Below, piece by piece: positions 1 through 3,979 of a stretch of DNA of 5,067 nt. Both the position numbers and the translations under genes were made by a program. The notes below the pieces were generated by a model that did no database searches, was not told the origin of the DNA, and worked only from the letters and a program-made list of their open reading frames with translations. The DNA lies in NCBI GenBank assembly GCA_021107605.1, contig JAIOSN010000251.1, positions 1-5,067 of the forward strand, written 5' to 3'. The first letter of the stretch is position 1; each line of letters opens with the position of its first letter. The stretch is from Anaerolineae bacterium (GTDB lineage: Bacteria > Chloroflexota > Anaerolineae > B4-G1 > SLSP01).

Positions 1-1521
1 GTCTCGGATTACTGCGCTGTCGCGCCGGAGTACGGCACGCTGGAGGAGTTCAAGACTTTCTTGGCGGAGGCGCACCAACGTGGCTTGCGCGTGATCTTGG
101 ATATGGTTCTCAACCATACCTCCGATGAACACGCCTGGTTCCTGGAATCCAAGTCCAGCCGCGATAACCCCAAGCGCGATTGGTATATCTGGCGCAACCC
201 GTCCCCGGATGGCGGCCCGCCCAACAACTGGGAATCCACCTTCACCGGCTCGGCCTGGGAATATGATGAGACCACCGGCCAGTATTACTATCACTACTTT
301 CTCAAAGAACAGCCCGATCTCAACTGGCGCAATCCAGAGGTCAAGGAGGCGATGTGGGATGCTGTGCGCTTCTGGTTGGATCTGGGCATTGATGGTTTCC
401 GCCTGGACGCCATCGGTACCATCTACGAGGATCCCGCGTTGCCCGATCAGACCTCTGGCATGACGCTGTTGGAACTTTACCAGGCGTATCAAGCGGCCGA
501 GGAGGATGGGGAGCGTGAAAAACTAGCGTTATTTGATGAGGTTTGGTGGCAGATATTTGAACATCAGGTCGGGCGCGAGGATGAGATGCACCCGCTGATG
601 CAGGAACTGCGCACGGTAAGCGACGAGTACTCTGGGCGGGTGCTGGTGGCCGAGGATTTCATTATCGCCTACTATGGTGACGGCGATAATGAGATCCACC
701 TTGTCTTCAACTTCCCGTTGATGCGCACTGACCGGTTGACCCCGGCGCATATCCGGCAGAACCAGGAGGAGCGGCTCTCCGCGCTCCCGGCCGATGCGTG
801 GCCCTGCAACACGTTGGGCAATCACGATTCGACCCGCGTCTACACGCATTTTGCGGATGGCGAGCACGATGCCCAGTTGGCCCGGCTCTCGCTGGCGTTG
901 ATGTTGACCTTGCGCGGTACGCCCTTCCTCTACAACGGCGAGGAGATCGGCATGACTGATCTGCTGCTAAACGAGATGGGCCAGTTCCGTGATACTCTGG
1001 CTCTCTTGCAGTACGACATGCTGGTCGAGCAGGGTGGCATGCCGCCGGAGCAAGCGTTTGAGCGCATCCGCAAAATGACGCGCGATAGATGTCGCACGCC
1101 GGTACAATGGGATCATGCGCCCCAGGCCGGTTTCAGCCCGGCGGACGTGGAGACCTGGTTGCCAGTCAACCCCAATTACGCGGAAGGTGTCAATGTCACT
1201 GAGCAGTTGGATGCTCCGGATTCCCTGCTCAACTTCTACCGGCGGATGCTCTGGATGCGCAAGGAGACTCCCGCGCTGATTGCGGGCGCTTACGAGCCGC
1301 TCCACGTGGAAGCCGCGGATTACCTCGCCTTCCTGCGCCGCATCGGTGAGCAAACTTGCTTGGTGGTGCTCAACTTCTCCGCTCACACGCACACCTTGGC
1401 GTTCAAGTTAGAGGCGGAGCGCGCGCAACTTATTTTCTCCAGCCGCGAACGTGCCGCTGAGATGGACAATCTTTCAGCCGTGGAGATTGCCCCGTTTGAA
1501 ATCTACATCGCCGCATTGTAG
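1..1521 (+). CDS. GH13 alpha-glucosidase (oligo-1,6-glucosidase/maltase type), 5' end missing
   Basis: Reading frame 1 is open from the first base to TAG at 1519-1521, giving 506 visible residues. It starts inside the family's VSDY...PEYGT segment, so roughly 60 N-terminal residues (first beta-strands of the TIM barrel) lie off the left edge; the in-frame TTG at 61 is internal, not the start. GH13 region I is DMVLNH (100-117), region V is QPDLN (310-324), region II is GFRLD with the nucleophile Asp at 406-408, region III is LVAED with the acid/base Glu at 652-654, and region IV is NHD with the stabilising Asp at 826-828. GTPFLYNGEEIGM and RTPVQWD...WLPVNPNY follow as in alpha-glucosidases, then a C-terminal beta-sandwich domain. 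QPDLN is the oligo-1,6-glucosidase subfamily signature. The residue after the nucleophile is Ala rather than the Val typical of alpha-1,6-specific enzymes, suggesting alpha-1,4-linked oligosaccharides as substrate (inference). No signal peptide can be judged. Trehalose synthase or another GH13 oligosaccharide hydrolase is the main alternative. Confidence 0.93.
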   Translation, partial: VSDYCAVAPEYGTLEEFKTFLAEAHQRGLRVILDMVLNHTSDEHAWFLESKSSRDNPKRDWYIWRNPSPDGGPPNNWESTFTGSAWEYDETTGQYYYHYFLKEQPDLNWRNPEVKEAMWDAVRFWLDLGIDGFRLDAIGTIYEDPALPDQTSGMTLLELYQAYQAAEEDGEREKLALFDEVWWQIFEHQVGREDEMHPLMQELRTVSDEYSGRVLVAEDFIIAYYGDGDNEIHLVFNFPLMRTDRLTPAHIRQNQEERLSALPADAWPCNTLGNHDSTRVYTHFADGEHDAQLARLSLALMLTLRGTPFLYNGEEIGMTDLLLNEMGQFRDTLALLQYDMLVEQGGMPPEQAFERIRKMTRDRCRTPVQWDHAPQAGFSPADVETWLPVNPNYAEGVNVTEQLDAPDSLLNFYRRMLWMRKETPALIAGAYEPLHVEAADYLAFLRRIGEQTCLVVLNFSAHTHTLAFKLEAERAQLIFSSRERAAEMDNLSAVEIAPFEIYIAAL

Positions 1522-1562
1522 TAAAACCGGGGGCTTTCAACTTTGACTTTCATGAAAAAGAT

Positions 1563-1605
1563 AGCTCACCACAGAGACACAGAGGACACGGAGAAAAAAA
1601 TAAGT
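1563..1605 (+). repeat. Dispersed CACCACAGAG repeat, forward arm, copy 1
   Basis: The arm begins AGCTCACCACAGAGACACAG, continues AGGACACGGAG, and ends in an A-tract followed by TAAGT. It is almost identical to 1771-1814 (one substitution and one extra T), in the same orientation at 208-bp spacing. The core also occurs in reverse orientation at 1859-1932, 3413-3477 and 3911-3938, and forward at 3869-3896, so it is a family rather than a local duplication. From memory, very similar sequences are scattered between genes in Chloroflexota, Planctomycetota and other environmental bacteria. Confidence 0.85.
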
Positions 1606-1625
1606 TATTATTACTCAGGCGTGCT

Positions 1626-1640
1626 AGACCTCCGAGGTCT
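1626..1640. repeat. Palindrome AGACCTC-C-GAGGTCT, copy 1
   Basis: A perfect 7-bp inverted repeat with a single central base. It recurs at 1706-1720 with only the central base changed (C to T), and the base before each copy is T. The symmetry could suit a dimeric DNA-binding protein or a small hairpin, but the 1-base centre cannot form a normal RNA loop without opening inner pairs. No function is assigned. Confidence 0.75.
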
Positions 1641-1705
1641 GGATACAGTTTGCTGGTCAAGGTATCTCCCCAGACTGAGATTTCGTCACCCAGTGGCGGA
1701 TGGGT

Positions 1706-1720
1706 AGACCTCTGAGGTCT
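1706..1720. repeat. Palindrome AGACCTC-T-GAGGTCT, copy 2
   Basis: Second copy of the 15-bp palindrome, starting exactly 80 bp after the first and differing only at the centre, where a palindrome is free to vary. It is preceded by GGG where copy 1 has GTGC, and followed by GAAA where copy 1 has GGAT, so the identity stops almost exactly at the palindrome plus the preceding T. This sharp boundary suggests that the palindrome itself is the conserved unit. Confidence 0.75.
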
Positions 1721-1770
1721 GAAATAGGCCAGCTTGAGTAGTAACAATAAGTTTTAGTGTAAAAAGGGTT

Positions 1771-1814
1771 AGCTCACCACAGAGACACAGAGGACACGAA
1801 GAAAAAAATTAAGT
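1771..1814 (+). repeat. Dispersed CACCACAGAG repeat, forward arm, copy 2
   Basis: Near-identical to 1563-1605: AGCTCACCACAGAGACACAG, then AGGACACGAAG, an A-tract and TTAAGT. It faces the reverse arm at 1859-1932 across an AT-rich spacer, so the two can pair through the CACCACAGAG(A/G)CACAGAG core. This matches the arm/A-rich/arm layout seen more compactly at 3869-3938. Confidence 0.85.
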
Positions 1815-1830
1815 CTGAGGGTAAAAATAT

Positions 1831-1855
1831 TTGACATTACCTATCAAAAAATAAT
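1831..1855 (+). promoter_or_regulatory. Weak candidate promoter for the oxidoreductase gene
   Basis: A perfect -35 hexamer TTGACA (1831-1836) is followed by AATAAT (1850-1855, five of six matches to TATAAT), but the spacer is only 13 bp instead of the usual 16-18, which would make this a poor sigma-70 promoter. At normal spacing only weak -10 candidates are present. If used, the reverse repeat arm at 1859-1932 would lie in the 5' leader, about 120 bases ahead of the start codon. Confidence 0.22.
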
Positions 1856-1858
1856 TCT

Positions 1859-1932
1859 CTGAAGGTCAAAGTTAACATCTCTGTGCTCTCTGTGCTCTCT
1901 GTGCCTCTGTGGTGAAATCCTTGGTTTTTTCA
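1859..1932 (-). repeat. Dispersed repeat, reverse arm with extended flanks and 9-bp tandem units
   Basis: The reverse complement reads TGAAAAAACCAAGG, then ATTTCACCACAGAGGCACAG, then GAGCACAGA units. On the plus strand the 9-mer GTGCTCTCT is repeated twice (1883-1900) before GTGCCTCTGTGGTG. The whole stretch aligns with 3413-3477 in the same orientation at about 54 of 65 positions by hand alignment, differing in length by exactly one 9-bp unit. Homology extends beyond the core to CTGAAGGT on one side and TTGGTTTTTTCA on the other. Confidence 0.85.
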
Positions 1933-1963
1933 ATAGACTCAACTTTCAACTTTTAACTTAATC

Positions 1964-1971
1964 TAAGGAGG
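1964..1971 (+). promoter_or_regulatory. Strong Shine-Dalgarno of the oxidoreductase gene
   Basis: TAAGGAGG is fully complementary to the core of the 16S rRNA 3' end and sits 9 bases before the ATG at 1981. It fixes the start codon and predicts efficient translation independent of the gene upstream. Confidence 0.9.
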
Positions 1972-1980
1972 AAATAACTA

Positions 1981-3321
1981 ATGAAACAGACAGATATTTT
2001 AATAATTGGTGGTGGCCCAGCAGGATTGGTGGCGGCCGGCACGGCGCGCGTGTACTATCCGGAGAAAGAGATTACCCTGGTGCGCAAAACGGATCGCACG
2101 CCTGTCCCGTGTGGTATTCCTTACATCTTCAATCGGCTGGATGGAGTGGACCAAAACTTGATTCCCGATGGTGGTCTGGATGCGAAGGGAATTAAGTGGT
2201 CGGTGCGCGAGGCGCTCAAGATTGAGACGGAAGCGCATCAGGTAACATTTGCCGATGGCGAGAAATTAGGCTACGAGAAATTGGTATTGGCTACCGGCTC
2301 TACCGCTGTGCGGCCTCCCATCCCCGGCGCGGAGAAAGAAGGTGTCTTCGTGGTCAAGAAGAATCCTTCCTATTTGCGCCAACTGCACGCCGCGGTATTG
2401 GCGGCTAAAAATATCGTGATCATCGGTGGGGGCTTCATCGGAGTGGAATTCGCCGAAGAGATTGTGCAAATGCCCGACAAGAACGTCAGCGTGGTGGAGA
2501 TGTTACCGTGTTGTCTTTACACTGCTTTTGATGCCGACGTCTGTGTGATCGGCGAGGCGGAATTGAAGCGGCTGGGCGTCGCTCTCTATACGGAGGAGCG
2601 AGTGACCCAGATCGCGGGCGAGGGTAAGTTGGAAGTGGTGTTGGCTAGTGGAAAGCGTCTCCCCGCCGACCTGGTACTCATCTCCGTAGGGGCGCGACCC
2701 AATGTCAAAATGGCCGCTGAGGCCGGAGTGGAGATTGGCTCTAGCGGGGCTGTCTGGGTAGATGAATATATGCGCACTCCCACGGCGGATATTTTCGCTG
2801 TGGGCGACTGTGCTGAGAAAAAGGACTTCTTCACTCGTAAGACAGCTCGAGTTATGTTGGCTTCTACCGCTTGTACCGAGGCGCGGATTGCCGGCGCGAA
2901 CCTCTACAAATTAAATGTCGTGCGGGAAAACCAGGGTTCATTGGCGAACTTCTCCACTCACTTAGGGGATGTGACATTGGCCTCCGCTGGTTTGACGGAG
3001 CGCCGCGCCTGTGAGGAGAATTTTGATATCGTGGTGGGGGTGGGGAAGACGAAGAACCGCCATCCCGGCTTGTTGCCAGGCGCACATACCGTTATGGTGA
3101 AGTTAGTCTTCTCTGCGGATTCCCTCGTACTTCTGGGCGGGCAGATTAGCGGGGGACAAGAGGCCGGTGAGTTGATCAACGCTATTGCTCTGGCCTTGCA
3201 GAACCGGATGACGGCCCATCAATTGACAGCTTTGCAGGTAGCCACGCATCCGTTATTGACTTCAGCCCCCACCACCTACCCATTGGTGACGGCGGCTATG
3301 CAGGCGATTGCGAAGAGCTGA
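1981..3321 (+). CDS. FAD/NAD(P)-dependent oxidoreductase, CoA-disulfide reductase/NADH oxidase-like
   Basis: A complete 446-residue protein with ATG set by a perfect Shine-Dalgarno. The N-terminal FAD Rossmann motif is IIGGGPAG (8-15). Cys44 in VPCGIPYIF occupies the place of the single redox cysteine of CoA-disulfide reductases and NADH oxidases/peroxidases, so electrons probably pass from NAD(P)H via FAD to Cys44. ATGS is at 104-107, the second Rossmann motif GGGFIGVE at 149-156, and Glu173 ends the next strand (VVEM), favouring NADH over NADPH (inference). The FAD-contacting VGDCAE is at 274-279. Residues from about 320 form the dimerisation domain. No signal peptide or membrane segment is seen, so it is probably cytosolic. 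The substrate is not decidable: CoA or other low-molecular-weight disulfides, persulfides/polysulfide, peroxide or oxygen are all possible. Extra cysteines occur at 177, 178 and 188. It appears monocistronic, with its own terminator, and is flanked by directly oriented repeat copies. Confidence 0.9.
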   Translation: MKQTDILIIGGGPAGLVAAGTARVYYPEKEITLVRKTDRTPVPCGIPYIFNRLDGVDQNLIPDGGLDAKGIKWSVREALKIETEAHQVTFADGEKLGYEKLVLATGSTAVRPPIPGAEKEGVFVVKKNPSYLRQLHAAVLAAKNIVIIGGGFIGVEFAEEIVQMPDKNVSVVEMLPCCLYTAFDADVCVIGEAELKRLGVALYTEERVTQIAGEGKLEVVLASGKRLPADLVLISVGARPNVKMAAEAGVEIGSSGAVWVDEYMRTPTADIFAVGDCAEKKDFFTRKTARVMLASTACTEARIAGANLYKLNVVRENQGSLANFSTHLGDVTLASAGLTERRACEENFDIVVGVGKTKNRHPGLLPGAHTVMVKLVFSADSLVLLGGQISGGQEAGELINAIALALQNRMTAHQLTALQVATHPLLTSAPTTYPLVTAAMQAIAKS

Positions 3322-3339
3322 ACTACGTCTAAACAGATT

Positions 3340-3373
3340 GCCCGCCGGCTCACGGAGCCGGCGGGCTTTTTTT
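3340..3373 (+). terminator. Rho-independent terminator of the oxidoreductase gene
   Basis: A perfect 11-bp GC-rich stem (GCCCGCCGGCT pairing with AGCCGGCGGGC), loop CACGG, then seven T residues at 3367-3373. It starts 18 bases after the stop codon. On the minus strand the stem is followed by AATCTG rather than a T-run, so it should terminate mainly plus-strand transcripts. Confidence 0.95.
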
Positions 3374-3412
3374 GGTATTCGTGAGACGCAAGGTTGATTT
3401 TACTGCAAGAAG

Positions 3413-3477
3413 CTGAAGGTTAAGTTAAATATCTCGGTGCTCTTCGTGCCTCTGTGGCGAAATTTTTGGTTTTTTCA
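3413..3477 (-). repeat. Dispersed repeat, reverse arm, lone copy after the terminator
   Basis: The plus strand reads CTGAAGGTTAAG, then ATCTCGGTGCTCTTCGTGCC, TCTGTGGCG and ATTTTTGGTTTTTTCA. It is homologous over its full length to 1859-1932 and lacks one 9-bp unit. No forward partner arm is visible nearby. It lies between the terminator and the stop codon of the minus-strand membrane gene; apart from it, 3374-3485 holds nothing I recognise, including no minus-strand terminator. Confidence 0.82.
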
Positions 3478-3485
3478 GGCTGGAT

Positions 3486-3827
3486 TCATAAAATCGTGGC
3501 GAGGAGCAACAAGCCCACTTCTACCGCGAACGTGATGGTGAAGAAGTGCCAGGAGCGCGGTGTATGGAAGTGGCGGAAATGATACTCCGCTCCTCCGACT
3601 ATTGCCACGATGTAGGGCATGGAGAGCGCTAGTACGAAGAATTGCGGGATAATCGAGCCGCCTTGATAGCTGCTGCCGTAAACAACGTAATCGCCCCAGA
3701 AATATAAGTAAACACGGAGTGCCAGCTCTATGGTTTGAGGGATGGCGATAAAGCCCAAAATGGCACTCAAGAGCCAGAGTAATCCCACTGCAATCTCGCG
3801 TTGAATTTCCTGACGCTTTTTCTGCAT
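3486..3827 (-). CDS. Small membrane protein of unknown function
   Basis: I do not recognise this family. From the ATG at 3825-3827 the protein is 113 residues, starting MQKKRQEIQRE, a basic, probably cytoplasmic head. Hydrophobic stretches lie at about residues 13-29 (GLLWLLSAILGFIAIP), 59-78 (IIPQFFVLALSMPYIVAIVG) and 93-112 (WHFFTITFAVEVGLLLLATI); an aromatic stretch at 33-50 may be amphipathic or a fourth segment. A loop GGAEYHFRHFHTPRSWH with four His and several Arg lies between the last two segments and could bind metal or a partner (speculative). The frame stays open to another ATG at 3873-3875, but that extension is encoded partly by the repeat arm at 3869-3896, so I prefer the internal start; neither has a good Shine-Dalgarno. 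It is tandem with the glycosyltransferase-like gene upstream on the same strand, 152 bases apart, and might be co-transcribed. Codon use and hydrophobic periodicity argue for a real gene. Confidence 0.68.
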   Translation of the reverse strand: MQKKRQEIQREIAVGLLWLLSAILGFIAIPQTIELALRVYLYFWGDYVVYGSSYQGGSIIPQFFVLALSMPYIVAIVGGAEYHFRHFHTPRSWHFFTITFAVEVGLLLLATIL

Positions 3828-3868
3828 CTTCTCAATAAATAAGGGGAAACATTGAGTTTCTGTTATGC

Positions 3869-3938
3869 TCACCACGGAGACACCGAGAACACTGAGAAAA
3901 AATAAAAAAACTCGGTGTCCTCCGTGCCTCTGTGGTGA
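3869..3938. repeat. Hairpin formed by paired CACCACAGAG repeat arms
   Basis: Two 28-base arms, 3869-3896 (TCACCACGGAGACACCGAGA...) and 3911-3938 (CTCGGTGTCCTCCGTGCCTC...), are inverted copies matching at 23 of 28 positions; two of the five mismatches become G-U pairs in RNA from either strand. The loop is 14 bases of almost pure A. It lies between the two minus-strand genes. Without a T-run right after the stem it is not a standard terminator, but in RNA it could stabilise the upstream message's 3' end or attenuate read-through (inference). Confidence 0.88.
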
Positions 3939-3979
3939 AAACTACCCCGAAATATTGAGATGATACGTTTTTCTGCATC

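Larger units (their letters stand above)
1605..1750. repeat. MITE-like inverted-repeat element (imperfect terminal repeats)
   Basis: The left end TTATTATTACTCAGGC (1605-1620) matches the reverse complement of 1732-1750 (TTATTGTTACTACTCAAGC) at 14 of 16 positions with a 3-base insertion. An 8-bp direct repeat AATAAGTT lies at each boundary (1599-1606 and 1746-1753), overlapping the inverted repeats by a few bases; it could be a target-site duplication or simply shared low-complexity sequence. Inside are two AGACCTCNGAGGTCT palindromes. There is no coding capacity for a transposase, so if it is mobile it would be non-autonomous. A long imperfect stem-loop rather than an insertion is an equally open reading. 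Confidence 0.45.
1522..1980. other. 459-base gene-free interval filled with repeats
   Basis: No credible gene is visible on either strand. The interval is more AT-rich than the flanking genes and holds, in order, a CACCACAGAG repeat arm, an inverted-repeat element with two 15-bp palindromes, a second arm in the same direction, a weak promoter-like site, a reverse-oriented arm, and the Shine-Dalgarno of the oxidoreductase gene. I see no convincing intrinsic terminator after the alpha-glucosidase; the only small palindrome close to its stop is TTTCATGAAA at 1548-1557, which lacks a GC stem and a T-run. Confidence 0.8.

Noticed and set aside
529..867. A 112-codon minus-strand open frame inside the alpha-glucosidase gene
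   Set aside because: It lies antisense to the conserved GH13 regions III-IV and has no recognisable domain; it is a by-product of GC-rich codons.
1550..1747. A 65-codon open frame on the minus strand in the intergenic region
   Set aside because: Its C-terminal part (PCPLCLCGELSFS) is simply translated repeat DNA and the rest covers the palindromic element; no Shine-Dalgarno or protein-like pattern.
1563..1932. A CRISPR array
   Set aside because: Repeats occur in both orientations, at unequal spacing and with variable length; there are no uniform spacers and no cas genes.
3911..3938. The repeat hairpin as an intrinsic terminator
   Set aside because: The A-rich tract is in the loop and no T-run follows the stem on either strand.
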